Source: Nemertoderma westbladi
Taxonomy: Eukaryota > Xenacoelomorpha > Nemertodermatida > Nemertodermatidae
Reading direction: 5' to 3'
Assembly (NCBI GenBank): GCA_032718475.1
Contig: JAUCBJ010000358.1
Location: forward strand, 1-64,000
DNA length: 64,000 nt
Within the stretch, counting starts at the first letter, position 1. Every line of letters starts with the position of its first letter. Of this stretch, positions 18,601 through 26,810 are shown piece after piece. Position numbers and translations under genes: made by a program. The notes below the pieces were generated by a model, which saw nothing but the letters and a program-made list of their open reading frames with translations, searched no databases and had not been told where the DNA came from.

Positions 18601-21492
18601 TGCCTCGGAGTAAGGGCATGTGGTAGAGGGTGCCTTAATAGCAACCTGATGATTAATTGCAACTTGTGCCTTAATGGCAACTGGTGCTTTAATGAGACTT
18701 GATGCTTTAATGGCACCTTGTGCTTTAATGGTACCTGGTGCTTTAATGGCACCTTGTGCTTTAATGGCACCTTGTGCTTTAATGGCACCTTGTGTCTTAA
18801 TGAGTTTGCCATTTATGTCAATCGATTTAGATCGATACCCTTGGGAATGTGTTGGAGATTTTGGGATGATTGTCTTTACCCCGTTATTTGGACCTGGGTT
18901 ATTATTTTTGTTGTGTTTCGGTTTTGTTGACGCACCTTTATGAATACCAGCTAGTCTGGATTTTAGTGATGGTTCAGTTTTTGACATAGGCTGTACAGAG
19001 TCTCTGCGTTTAGACGGAGCGGGTGGCATTGGTGTTGTAGGAACACAACTGCGTCTAGAAGTAGCTGTAGAGACTTTCGCTTTAGGTTTGGGGACATCCT
19101 TAACTAATCTAACAGGGGTATGGAGTGTCATTTTATTTCGAGTAACAACTGCATTTTCTGAATCCTTTTTGATATTTGTGCGATAATTATAGGACTTATT
19201 AAAATCACCATCGTTGGTTAATGGCGGTACCGGTACATTAGCTTCGATTGGAACCTGGGGTTTGTATTGTGGTCTCGTGCGATTTTCTATCATGGAAATA
19301 TCAGCAAAACTCTTATCTAATGGGATCAGTGATGCGGATGCGTTACCACCATCGCTATTCTCCTGGGAAACCTGACCATAGCGAGATTGACACAAATGAT
19401 CACTATTTGCTGTTCTATTAGTCAAGTCCTTAAAGATAATTTCACGTTTGCTGTCCAGATTGGAGTTAACCAGACCATACCCGGGTGTTGTTGATACAGG
19501 CGAATTCTCTACGAGTTCTATTTCTTCCCTTAAGATGGAGGTTTCGAATGTCATGAATAAATTATCGCACTCCATTATGCAGTTCTGCGCGATGGCTGAT
19601 GGGTGATGCCTGTCTGACAACTAGTTAGGCCGATATCGTTGAAGCAGATGTAATTTTAACAACAACATATAATACTGTAGGCCGAACACGGCAATACTGC
19701 AATAGGGTATATTACCTCCAGCATACAGGTCTATTAGCAGTACTGCCGTACCGGTACCGCAGTGCAAATGCTACAGTATAAGTCTGTACAGTAAGACCAG
19801 AAGTCAGAGTCACACTGTTAAAAGTATATGCACCGGTAGCTTTATAATTGACGGCATGGCATATTACCAGTAATTAAATTTCCCGCTCTTTATATTAAAA
19901 AAAAGTACTTATTTTTCCCAGCGGAAAAAGAAAAATAAGTAATGGTGAAAATATTTTTGGTAGAATTACAAATACTAATAAATGTAAGTATATTTAATTA
20001 ATCAATATAAAACTGCACCAAATTCCCACCACCTATCATCAGAACAATAAAATTAAAAAGATACAAACAATACAATTAAAAAAGGGGGTGCACTGGGGAT
20101 TAATATCGGTCTACGAGGTCATTGCCCCGCAGACCCGCACCATCCCCAAAGCCCAGCGCCCTCCATGGTCGCCGGCCACTACGCAGACAAAGGGAGTTTG
20201 AGCGGAGGAGCGCGAACTGCAGCCGCCTCCGAACTCTCCCGAGAACGCAGGCTAGGCCGCGTTCCCGCATCCCCTGCCGCCGAGCCACTAGGGTCTCAGC
20301 TAGGTGGCTGATGAAGATATCAGTCTCCTTGCACCACACCCCATCGGTGGTTCCGACAAGGGGGGTGAAGGAAAACCTTCTATCTTCGCACACCGCGCTG
20401 TAGTGCCCCTTGTTGGCTCGGACTCTCTGTTGGAGGACAGAGTCCAAGGGCCGGTGAGCATATGAGGGGGCTTCAGCGTTAACGATCGCAATATCGAAAG
20501 ACGCCACCCTTTGCTCGGTCTAGACTCCCCTCGCCAGAAGATCCGCCCTAAATCCCCCCACTTCGCGGCCCCTTCTGTCCAGGTAACCGGATGCCAGGGT
20601 AACCTCGCGCTGGACGCATGCGCCCCAAAAAAATTTTTTGGTAGAATTCAATTTTATTTCATGAATCGAATGAGCATTGAAGTAGAAAAGATTAGTACTG
20701 TTGTAGGTCCAATTATTAAAGTTATTACAACCTATTAGAGTTGAACAATACGATAGTTCGAATCACAGATACCTAAGAAAGTAGATACTATAGTAATCGC
20801 AAATACTGTAGTTAAGTTTATTTTGTTAGGCTATTTCTTTCTATTTCATATTATATTCATATGATTATTTAGTTATATATTTATACTATAGCATATGTCA
20901 TTTATCCCGCTCGGGATGTTTATTATCAAATTAATTTCACATTATATTACTGTGTTAAAGCAAATAGACACCAATTATGTTTTACATTAGGAAAAACTTA
21001 GAATGTTTTATTATATGCATTCATTGATTTTGACCAAAAGCTGAGAAAGTTCAAGGTACCGTACCTTAGTTAATTGTTTACCGTATGGCTACTATGGTTA
21101 TCACTATATATATATTAGGCGCTTATTAACTTACGCACTGGGCACCCGGTTGGCCTCGAAGGTCTAGTACAAGTCTGTCCATTAACTGTGGCAACTGAAA
21201 CAATAAATCATAAATCTTTATACATTATCTTACTCTCATACATTTAATGTGTACATACTCTTACCTTATCATATCTACTGTAACTAACATTCTGGAGCGG
21301 ATTATGATGTCCGGTGTCCGTAGATGTAAGCTGTGTGTAATATCAGTGTGTGTACATAGCTTGTGTGGGGTGTGTAGGCCTACAGTAGTGTCTGTAGATT
21401 GTAAGCTATGTACACTAATGTAGAGCAATTATTGTAAGATCCATATTATAATAACACGCACCTGCCAAACAAATCAAAATGACCACCTTCAT
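13541..21492 (-). CDS. Secreted EGF-like / ShKT-domain protein, eight exons
   Basis: Exons on the minus strand: 21492-21462, 21194-21135, 17315-17199, 16622-16480, 16128-16014, 15802-15689, 14160-13987, 13653-13541. All junctions are GT-AG and all phases agree, giving 288 residues. The order is a short signal peptide (MKVVILICLA), a linker, an EGF-like domain (ANPCAG...GVCV), two further Cys-rich EGF/follistatin-like modules, a run of five prolines, and three ShKT modules with the C...C...C..TCG.C pattern (ACGQC, TCGLC, SCGNC). The last module ends at the stop. ShKT domains occur in toxins but also in metalloproteases and matrix proteins; nothing here shows toxicity, so an extracellular structural or secreted protein is the safer call. 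A 3' splice site lies 13 nt before the ATG. AATAAA is 75 nt past the stop. Intron 2 (17316-21134) holds another gene and a LINE. Joining exons 1-2 to exon 3 is inferred from phase. Confidence 0.8.
13987..14160 (-). CDS. Exon 7 of EGF/ShKT gene: second ShKT module
   Basis: 174 nt between TTATTATAG and GTGAGT. It encodes a longer ShKT module with an acidic insert (LGDINPHPEDN), followed by HCAEFKASGKCASHD and CPKTCGLC. Confidence 0.85.
14328..14410 (+). mobile_element. MITE family A end fragment with poly-G
   Basis: A G-run (about 14331-14350) is followed by TCTGGACCCAATCAAAATAAATTCCTCCAGG, diverged from the left end of the copy at 23327 (GGGAAACTGGACGCAATAAAAATTCATCCC). Only this end is recognisable; it lies in intron 7 of the EGF/ShKT gene, near exon 7. 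Confidence 0.5.
14545..15104. mobile_element. 560-bp MITE with CTGCCGTGCAATGTAAAAA termini
   Basis: The left end CTGCCGTGCAATGTAAAAAG...CCGTAAGTC (14545 onward) and right end ACTTGCGG...ACATTGCACGGCAG (to 15104) are inverted copies of about 33 bp. Inside, the motif (A)AAAGACCGTAAGT recurs in diverged form (about 14563, 14680, 14732, 14752, 14895), like subterminal transposase-binding repeats. There is no open frame. TA precedes the left end, but no clean target duplication was seen. It is inserted in intron 6 of the EGF/ShKT gene. Confidence 0.75.
15269..15509 (+). mobile_element. tRNA-derived SINE with 11-bp target duplication
   Basis: The head 15271-15335 is tRNA-like: a GCGGGGT acceptor half, A box TAGCTCAGTTGG, anticodon-position GCA, B box GGTTCAGCC and closing CCCCGC. 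The body has CAGCCTTTCATCC.CTGGGGTCGATAAAATGAGTACCAG, which I recall as the central domain shared by cephalopod and other invertebrate SINEs (the MetaSINE type; from memory, not searched). The tail is a TTTGC simple repeat. Flanks AATATAAGTAA (15258-15268) and AATATAAGTTA (15510-15520) form a target duplication with one mismatch. It lies in intron 6 of the EGF/ShKT gene. Confidence 0.85.
15689..15802 (-). CDS. Exon 6 of EGF/ShKT gene: first ShKT module
   Basis: 114 nt, phase 1 to 1. It encodes VCVDAQASCGYWATIGEC, then NPEYM and DCTGACGQC, the six-cysteine ShKT pattern. Confidence 0.85.
16014..16128 (-). CDS. Exon 5 of EGF/ShKT gene: EGF-like module and proline run
   Basis: 115 nt after TTTATTTCAG. 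It encodes VCGPNSSCDIRDF then C.CAEGM..DGNGNC, and ends with a poly-proline stretch. The donor GTTTCA is weak, so the exact 3' edge is less certain than for the others, but its phase fits exon 6. Confidence 0.7.
16480..16622 (-). CDS. Exon 4 of EGF/ShKT gene: Cys-rich EGF-like module
   Basis: 143 nt between CTAG and GTAAGT. It encodes DPCVGISCGASQACEV followed by C.C.....M....G.C..C, resembling an EGF or follistatin-type module with a kept Asn/Gly-rich turn. It ends in phase 0. Confidence 0.8.
16811..17029. mobile_element. MITE family B, degenerate copy
   Basis: Similar along its length to 44644-44846: TAGTGGCGCAAAATGA, TTGACCGCAAG, TTTATTGTTTGGGTTAGAAAAC, GCCACTGTAACCTGC and CCTTTCCCTT. The right end is worn. 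It sits in intron 3 of the EGF/ShKT gene. Confidence 0.65.
17199..17315 (-). CDS. Exon 3 of EGF/ShKT gene: EGF-like domain
   Basis: 117 nt, flanked by TTTTAG and GTAAGT. It encodes one EGF-like module with the C.G..C...G.C....G...C.C..GY......C spacing; the phase-1 boundaries are typical of shuffled extracellular modules. Confidence 0.85.
17815..19575 (-). CDS. Disordered IKAQGA-repeat protein, possibly GTSE1-like
   Basis: A single frame of 586 residues from the first ATG (19575); the frame is open 15 codons further without ATG. The protein is Ser/Pro/Lys-rich and largely disordered: an acidic N-terminus, basic SRR/PKKP patches (around 170-220), about ten tandem copies of the hexamer IKAQGA (about 260-320, diverging to IKAPVA/INHQVA), a Pro/Arg region, and an acidic C-terminus. 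The last 50 residues hold several clathrin-box-like motifs: LVDIT, LIDFN, LIDKL and the terminal LIIFD. Clustered C-terminal LID[LF] motifs are a feature of the mitotic, microtubule- and clathrin-binding protein GTSE1, so a GTSE1-like role is my best guess, not proven. AATAAA lies 74 nt past the stop (17741-17736). The gene lies wholly within intron 2 of the EGF/ShKT gene, on the same strand. Confidence 0.8.
   Translation of the reverse strand: MECDNLFMTFETSILREEIELVENSPVSTTPGYGLVNSNLDSKREIIFKDLTNRTANSDHLCQSRYGQVSQENSDGGNASASLIPLDKSFADISMIENRTRPQYKPQVPIEANVPVPPLTNDGDFNKSYNYRTNIKKDSENAVVTRNKMTLHTPVRLVKDVPKPKAKVSTATSRRSCVPTTPMPPAPSKRRDSVQPMSKTEPSLKSRLAGIHKGASTKPKHNKNNNPGPNNGVKTIIPKSPTHSQGYRSKSIDINGKLIKTQGAIKAQGAIKAQGAIKAPGTIKAQGAIKASSLIKAPVAIKAQVAINHQVAIKAPSTTCPYSEAPIVPTPSVNVATSKLQTSLKPSAKSRELNASLSAMKPPSTIPKKPRIPPSCPPPARNRFSSKPELSSFHGDLSRRSTNGSVSDLSTSLLSVSGRPSAPPFAHSTPLVNAKGRVLSVGSRQRFSSTQGDSTFLELIKKESQNSSTSVANRRLSMNLSIIDTPQVAVIKPIQQGKLDDNVFEDGLFDAAIPDLDKPSSTPSLELDKEHIDDVVCNLVDITLPPESDNLIDFNASAQINPAVFKISQRPLIDKLKEDKPLIIFD
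18625..18805 (-). repeat. 18-bp coding repeat (IKAQGA hexapeptide)
   Basis: About ten 18-bp units in frame in the disordered-protein gene. The central copies are nearly identical at DNA level (TTAATGGCACCTTGTGCT on the + strand), which implies recent expansion or gene conversion. Confidence 0.85.
19968..20634 (-). mobile_element. 5'-truncated LINE with perfect 14-bp target duplication
   Basis: The insert is flanked by identical TTTTTGGTAGAATT at 19954-19967 and 20635-20648. On the minus strand it begins inside a reverse-transcriptase C-terminal tail, open at 20507-20100, with the pattern AP.Y...LDSVLQQ...GHYSAVCEDRR.SFTPLV...DGV, then R.RLQFALLRSNSLCLR.GRR, typical of the end of LINE polyproteins in many aquatic animals. 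A 3'UTR follows, with CCCCCTTTTTT near 20080. The perfect duplication and open frame indicate recent insertion. It is GC-rich against AT-rich flanks, and sits in intron 2 of the EGF/ShKT gene upstream of the nested gene. Confidence 0.8.
20649..21134. other. Intronic DNA, nothing recognised
   Basis: AT-rich part of intron 2 of the EGF/ShKT gene; no coding or repeat signal was recognised. Confidence 0.4.
21135..21194 (-). CDS. Exon 2 of EGF/ShKT gene: signal-peptide end and linker
   Basis: A 60-nt exon between TTGTTTCAG and GTAAGTT, phase 1 to phase 1. It completes the leader (VATVNGQ, likely cleavage region) and adds TCTRPSRPTGCPV. Confidence 0.75.
21462..21492 (-). CDS. Exon 1 of EGF/ShKT gene: signal peptide
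   Basis: ATG at 21492-21490 opens a hydrophobic stretch (VVILICLA) and stops at donor GTGCGT, phase 1. The presumed untranslated part starts at 21505, after TTTTATACAG. Confidence 0.75.
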
Positions 21493-21505
21493 TTTCAACA
21501 GTTTT

Positions 21506-22029
21506 CTGTATAAAATCAAAATAATTATTTAAAATTTAATTACTCTACGAATTTTTTTCCTCGAATTTTGTCAAATTTAACCGACTGAAAAAGTGGAAAT
21601 GTAATCATTTGTTCGCTACAAGTTATTAAAACATAAATCCACGAGTAATAATGCGTTGTAGCTGAACCAATCATCAACCTACACGTTTTTATAAAGTCAG
21701 AATTATGGATCTCTAACTAATAGTATGATACCACGTATTTATGACCTCGAAGACATGTGTTTGGTGAAGTTTCTATTCATTTCGTTCAGTATCGATGTAC
21801 AGTACTGCAAGAATTGTAAAGGGCGCATAACTTCTAAGTATTAACAACATGTGGGCTGTTTAGTCATTTTTACTTCTCTGTAAGCATGTCATTTACGGTA
21901 CTTTTACAACTTACATACTCTGCTGTACATGCATACTGTAATGGCTCTGCAATGCCGTATTTTAATTTGCCATCGACTTTATTAAGTAAGCCTTTAGTTA
22001 CTGAAGTAGTACAGGGAGGCAGGATTGCG
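21506..22029. other. Region upstream of the EGF/ShKT gene
   Basis: AT-rich. The end nearest the gene contains the acceptor TTTTATACAG (21506-21507) before the 13-nt leader. No other feature was identified. Confidence 0.4.
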
Positions 22030-22760
22030 AGGGGGTGGTGAGAGATTCTGGAGTTGGAGGCTACTGTCATGTTCCTGTTCCACCCCGACCGACCAAGCCA
22101 TTGGTGGACCTGAGGCAAGTTACTAGACTAGCCTCAGTTATTACCCAAACACTCGGGTCCCCAATGCGACAAGTCGTGCTGACTGCCCCGACAGTTAAGC
22201 TTTGCCTTAGCGCAGTGGGTGTTCAAGAGCACCGAATGCAAACTGGACAGACTAATTAAGGTTCTGATTAAGGACATGGGGGCGGTTGGCAACTTGCCCT
22301 CACATTAGTAGATGATAGTGGCAATGGTGGAATTGGTCTATTGATGAATCCAACGGCACATGCAGCATTGGACAAAATAGACCAAATCTCTAACCGCGTC
22401 ATCCGTTGCCACTTGGAGTGTGGTGGGAAGAGTCCGACTAATAGACTAAGTCGACGACTGGACGAATCTACGAGGATTGCGATCTGGGTTTGGCGGCGGC
22501 CCGGATCCTGCGATCGCCTGGGGGAAATGGTTGAACGTTGGGCAGACGTGTATCGCCCGGATTACGTTCTCTCCGACGCGTAGATGTGAGGCGAATTCGT
22601 TGTCGAATTGGGTCGGAAGCTGCGGGGAATTATACTGTTCTATGGGAATAAACCGCAGCGGTCCGGTGACTACGGACCGATACTGGGATGAGCAGGTATT
22701 TCGATCGAGTTTCTCGTATTCTCGATGCTCGAGGCGGATAGAGAGTTGGTTGTAGATAGC
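22030..22760. other. GC-rich block of unknown origin
   Basis: Clearly more GC-rich than its surroundings, with short frames on the + strand (for example 22341-22583, 80 residues, ending RWADVYRPDYVLSDA) that match no family I recognise. Composition and sharp edges resemble the LINE insert at 19968-20634, so a decayed retroelement is the likeliest explanation, without direct proof. Confidence 0.35.
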
Positions 22761-23318
22761 TGGATAGCTCTGATCTGTTTGTAATTATCTTTTTTGTTAT
22801 TGTTATTTATTTATACTCGGAATTTGAGGAAGTCGACATTAATGAAGTATAAGTATGAAGTAATGAAGCGCTTTATATTGGACATATAATACCAGGTAGT
22901 ATTCAAAGAGACCACGATGATACTTATTTTATGAATAATAATCATGGTAATTATTGGAGGACTACAGTCGGGGAGGTTTAGTTATTCCTCCCGATTAGCC
23001 GATAGTCTTGTATTTTGTGTTACATTTTTATATTTCTTATACAACAGGATGTAACGCCCTTGTCATCTTGTGTAAAACTGTATTTACACTTTACACAGCC
23101 GATATTTTTATATTACTGTATTAACAACTGGCTGACTGGGCTCAGCTAGTGCCATCTGATTATTTAAGCAAATGTTGTCCAATTCTATCAAACATATTAT
23201 CAAATAATTGGTAAAATAAGGAAAACACCAGATAAAGATACTGAGCTTATGGTAAAGAGATAGGCCGAACTTACAATTTCCAAAAAGATTGTTCATATAA
23301 TAAATATATTTTTGGTAT
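22761..23318. other. Intergenic DNA, nothing recognised
   Basis: AT-rich. No gene or clear repeat was seen. Confidence 0.4.
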
Positions 23319-23326
23319 TTGATTTC

Positions 23327-23582
23327 AAGATAGGGGGGGAAACTGGACGCAATAAAAATTCATCCCTCTCCAGGGGAAATTCGACTCAAATAACAGGTGA
23401 TTACTCTCAAAAATAAAACTCTAAACCTGTTCTATTGTGTTTAGTTTATTGTTTTGGTTAAAATATTGTGCCACTGTAACCTGCTCCTTTCCCTAAATTG
23501 AGAATTTAACATTGAGGCGGGATATTAATTCGCCAAGGTGGGTTTTGCGTCCAGCCCCCCCCCCCCCCCCCCCCCCCGTCTC
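23327..23582 (+). mobile_element. MITE family A, intact copy with 8-bp target duplication
   Basis: A 256-bp element bounded by TTGATTTC at 23319-23326 and 23583-23590. The ends are inverted: a G run then (AAA)CTGGACGCAA at left, TTGCGTCCAG then about 23 C at right, with outermost AAGATA and GTCTC. An 8-bp duplication suggests the hAT superfamily. Other copies or fragments lie at 10888, 14328, 46538 and 49080. Confidence 0.8.
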
Positions 23583-23689
23583 TTGATTTCACTAGAAAAT
23601 AGAATACATTGTATTTTACTGTTATAATTACTCTAATGAATAAATAATGAATTTATTGATTATTAAACCGTACTAAGCACGTTGAACTG

Positions 23690-23980
23690 GAGCTCTAACA
23701 ATTCCCCCTAGCGGCAGAAAGGAGCTGTAAAAGTCTGTCTGTGTGTAGCTTTTCTAATTAAGCAATGCTCATATTGGTTACTACTACCAAATTTCAGATG
23801 AATCTCTGATGGTTGGTTCTATAATTACTGCTATTACAGTATTACGTTTCTGTAAATTCGCCCCCCTAGCGGCAGACAGAGGAACTGTAGAAGTCTGTCG
23901 GTAGAATTTCTAAATATTTGATAAAATACATGTCTACCAAGTTTGGTTCCATTTCATCCATGATTGACTGACTTATTAGC
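23690..23980. repeat. Interspersed repeat with internal duplication
   Basis: The phrase CCCCTAGCGGCAGA then GTAGAAGTCTGTC appears at about 23704 and 23864, followed by ACCAAGTTTGGTTCCATTTC (about 23936), which is related to 5550-5580. It is probably a worn mobile element. Confidence 0.5.
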
Positions 23981-24410
23981 GTTCAAACATTCCTGCCACA
24001 AACATAGCCAGAGGCAGCCACAAACAAATAAAAGCTGCAGGAACTCGAGCGCTAATTAATTTATTAATTATTGAATACTGTTCAATTAAATTCTTTACGA
24101 AATTAAATTCTTTACTTCTTTTAAATACTGAAATATGGACCCTGCATTCGTGGAAAATATAATATTTGATAATTCAGCAGTCAGCCTACGATAATTTTAA
24201 TAGTTTAAAGGGTGATGAGGAAAGTATGCACTTTTAGCACCCATAAATCGATAATGAGAGTGAACGTAGGTGACTGACAACCTGGTAGGAATAAAATATA
24301 GATAATAATTTAAAAAAATAAAAATTGGATTGACAGCAATTGACCATATTTAAGACAGCAATGACAATATTATTTTGTAATTATATGATAAATAGATTAC
24401 GACCTTAGCA
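23981..24410. other. AT-rich DNA, nothing recognised
   Basis: No coding signal. It may be part of the 3' region of the LINE on the minus strand that follows. Confidence 0.35.
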
Positions 24411-24657
24411 GATTAAGGCAATTAAGTAAAAAAAACAAATGTAAATGAGTTTAAAAAAATGTTTTCTTAAAATTAAGTAATTATTACATGTACATAAAAA
24501 ATAAAAATGTGGCGCTATAAATTAAAATTAATACAGATTAAGTCAATTAAGTAAAAACAAATGAGAACGAGTTTAAAAAATGTTTCCATAATATTAAGTA
24601 ATTGTTAAATAGATCAAAAATACGAACGTGGCGGTATAAATTAAAATTAATATGGAG
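24411..24657 (-). repeat. Tandemly duplicated LINE 3'UTR
   Basis: Two copies of about 125 bp (24411-24535 and 24536-24655) share GATTAAG.CAATTAAGTAAAA, GAGTTTAAAAAA and GTGGCG.TATAAATTAAAATTAATA. They lie directly 3' of the reverse-transcriptase tail on the minus strand, so they are probably its untranslated region. Confidence 0.55.
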
Positions 24658-25010
24658 TTATTGGGGATTTATTGCTGCTACCTTATTGCTACCACCAGAC
24701 GGATACAATTTCAATGGTAAATTTTTATAGTGTTCATTGAGCCTTGATTTAAATGTGTTCAGTGTCGGTGATGAAACTACAGATGCGGTTAAACGGTTCC
24801 AGTCATCGATTACTCGAAAGCTGAAGGTGTCGTTACATTTACATAGCGCAAGATAATTTTTGCAGGCTAGGTCCTTGTCCAGTTGGCCTTGAAGATGCGG
24901 ATGATCTAGCAAATGTCATGGGTGATAGGGAGTTGTGGCGGCGCAATTTTGTCGACAAGCCGGCACAGCATTCTTAAAAATGCAGCTGCAATGCAGCATG
25001 CCGATCCTAG
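24658..25010 (-). mobile_element. LINE remnant: C-terminal end of reverse transcriptase
   Basis: The minus-strand frame 24912-24658 reads C.NDTFSFRVIDDWNRL then ASVVSSPTLNTFKSRL and a short tail. This is the classic C-terminal end of CR1/L2/Jockey-like polyproteins (F..R....WN.LP..VV.A.S...FK..L). Upstream sequence to about 25010 is related to 30245-30440 but is frame-broken. It is a dead, 5'-truncated copy. Confidence 0.7.
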
Positions 25011-25353
25011 TAGTAGTAGGTCCTTGTCATGGACTGTTATTTAGATGGCCTTGGAAGTAGCCTACCATAGACATACTGTACAGTATCCGAACTATACCGG
25101 TACCTGTTGATATCAACTTCTAATAAAAACTTTCAGTTTAATGTAATGATATGGATGGATAACAACATTAAGTAATTGGAATATTTGCACTTCTGTACTG
25201 CATTACTGCACAGTACTGATAAAGACTGTACAGTAAAGTTACAGTACATTCCTGCATTCAGACATCTGGACATTGCTTGCTGTACTGTGCACTGTGAGTC
25301 ATTAGGTAGGCCTACTGCATTAGTGAAATCCTGAAACGTCATGTTATATTAAT
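25011..25353. other. Region upstream of PSENEN
   Basis: Contains many GTAGTA/CTGTACAGTA words. A weak acceptor-like CTGCATTAG lies about 32 nt before the PSENEN ATG. No other feature. Confidence 0.4.
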
Positions 25354-25659
25354 ATGGACTTAGGGAAGACGACAGACGCTGAGAAATTACAACTTTGTAA
25401 ACGATATTTCTACGGGGGCTGCGCTTTATTACCATTCCTCTGGCTGGTTAATTTCGTGTGGTTTTTCAAAGTTGCGTTTATTCGCCCGGCTTTCGAAGAA
25501 CAAGCGGCAATCAAAAGCTACATAATCAAGTCTGGCATCGGTTCTCTAGTCTGGTTTATCGCCTTGGTTTCCTGGTTTACGGTGTACCTAATATACCGAT
25601 CCACGTGGGGTGAAATCGGGGACAAGCTATCCTTTGTGATACCGACCGGGATTGCGTAG
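25354..25659 (+). CDS. PSENEN: Gamma-secretase subunit PEN-2
   Basis: 101 residues, exactly the human length. PEN-2 is the small membrane subunit that activates presenilin for cleavage of Notch, APP and other type-I proteins in endosomes and the plasma membrane. Visible features are the N-terminal EKLQLCKRYFYGGCALLPFLWLVN half-hairpin leading into FVWFFK (first hydrophobic region about 18-36), AF..PAFEEQ.AIK.YI..S..G (loop), a second hydrophobic segment LVWFIALVSWFTVYLIYR (about 60-80), and the C-terminal WG..GD.LSF.IP.G. The usual DYLSF is DKLSF here. Intronless. It is the first gene of a same-strand run: the next gene starts 267 nt downstream. Confidence 0.96.
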   Translation: MDLGKTTDAEKLQLCKRYFYGGCALLPFLWLVNFVWFFKVAFIRPAFEEQAAIKSYIIKSGIGSLVWFIALVSWFTVYLIYRSTWGEIGDKLSFVIPTGIA

Positions 25660-25926
25660 GGAACCGAACCGTACATCAGTAAAACAGTATCGCGGTCCGG
25701 TAGGCGTAGGCTTACGACCCTACGTGTACACTGTACCTGTACCGGTAGCCAGATCACCGTGCTAAACTCTGAAACTTAAATCAACTCATCGGAGATTAGA
25801 AATCGTTTGTCGGATAAAAACTAATTACCTAGGCCTAGCCTAATTTAACTAATTTTTGCAGTTTTGTAATTAACGTCGTCTAATTAACGCAAGCCAGCAA
25901 GCTAACTGATTGTTCAGATAGACTCA

Positions 25927-26325
25927 ATGTTATTTACCTGCATTTGTTCTCGATTAATAACCCCCACTACCTTTCCCGTTGCTACTCCAGTCCGTAACCG
26001 TTACGTTGACTGGCACATGCGAAGAGACGCAAAGCGCCGCTGCATGGTAAAGGAAGCCGCTGACCTCCGACTCCGGATAAACGCGATCCGGAAATCCGAT
26101 CTGATCCCCAAGGAGATCAAAGTGATAGCCGACGAGGAGATAGACGCGTTGCCCAGGGATACCGCGGCCTGTCGGTTGGTTGGTCGTTGCGTAGCAACCT
26201 CGCGGCCACGCGGCATCGTAAAGAACTGGCGACTCAGTCGCATCGTGTTTAGGGATTTAGCGGACCACAGCAATCTGTCTGGAGTTATCTGGGCCAAGTG
26301 GGGCTCCTTCCATAGACGCCAGTAA
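25927..26325 (+). CDS. MRPS14: Mitochondrial small-subunit ribosomal protein uS14m
   Basis: 132 residues (human 128), a structural protein of the mitoribosomal small-subunit head. It shows a short presequence ([10 protein letters not shown]), the basic [16 protein letters not shown] region, helical [15 protein letters not shown], and the S14 signature [22 protein letters not shown]..+...LSRI.FR..A....L.G..WA.W at the C-terminus. A 3' splice site (GATTGTTCAG, AG at 25916-25917) lies 9 nt before the ATG. Intronless. AATAAA at 26369, only 47 nt before the next start codon. Confidence 0.96.
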   Translation: MLFTCICSRLITPTTFPVATPVRNRYVDWHMRRDAKRRCMVKEAADLRLRINAIRKSDLIPKEIKVIADEEIDALPRDTAACRLVGRCVATSRPRGIVKNWRLSRIVFRDLADHSNLSGVIWAKWGSFHRRQ

Positions 26326-26420
26326 ATATTAAACCCATTACAGCATTAGAGACTACAGTCAGTGAAAAAATAAAACATTATAAAAAGTAGCACTTTATTA
26401 GATGGTAGGTATATAAAGTA

Positions 26421-26678
26421 ATGCGACATTTGCAGTTTATTTCCCGCACCGTGTTGGTTAGACACCCGGATTATCTCGAGAAGTCGCATCGCGCGTTGAA
26501 CCGCTCGTTAGTTGAGGATAAAGTCGTGAAGGATCACCAGTTGGGCGCCCGATTCGAGAAGGGCTGGATGCGACGCAGACGACTGCGTTACGAGGCCTCA
26601 GTCGAGCTCTACGACTGGGAGATGCGAGCAAAGATATCCTTTATGAACAAAAAGTTACACGAGGATCCCTGGTACTAA
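26421..26678 (+). CDS. MRPS21: Mitochondrial small-subunit ribosomal protein bS21m
   Basis: 85 residues (human 87), colinear with MRPS21: HLQFISRTVLV at the start, RALNR.L.ED..V.D, then the basic YEKP..RR-like stretch present here as FEKGWMRRRRLRYEAS, and the C-terminal Y..EM..KI.FM..K...DPW. It belongs to the platform of the small mitoribosomal subunit. Intronless. It starts 95 nt after the MRPS14 stop; TIMM29 follows 250 nt later. Confidence 0.93.
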   Translation: MRHLQFISRTVLVRHPDYLEKSHRALNRSLVEDKVVKDHQLGARFEKGWMRRRRLRYEASVELYDWEMRAKISFMNKKLHEDPWY

Positions 26679-26810
26679 AATAATTGGATTTAACTGGTGT
26701 ATAAAGTGTTTCTTTATTTGATTCTAATATTTTATATCCCGGACAAAACTTAATTGGAATATTTTGATTGACTTTATTCTATTTCTATAGGAGTAACTTT
26801 GTAATAATAG

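Noticed and set aside
20122-20403. Plus-strand Arg-rich frame across the LINE insert
   Set aside because: It is the shadow of the minus-strand reverse-transcriptase tail.
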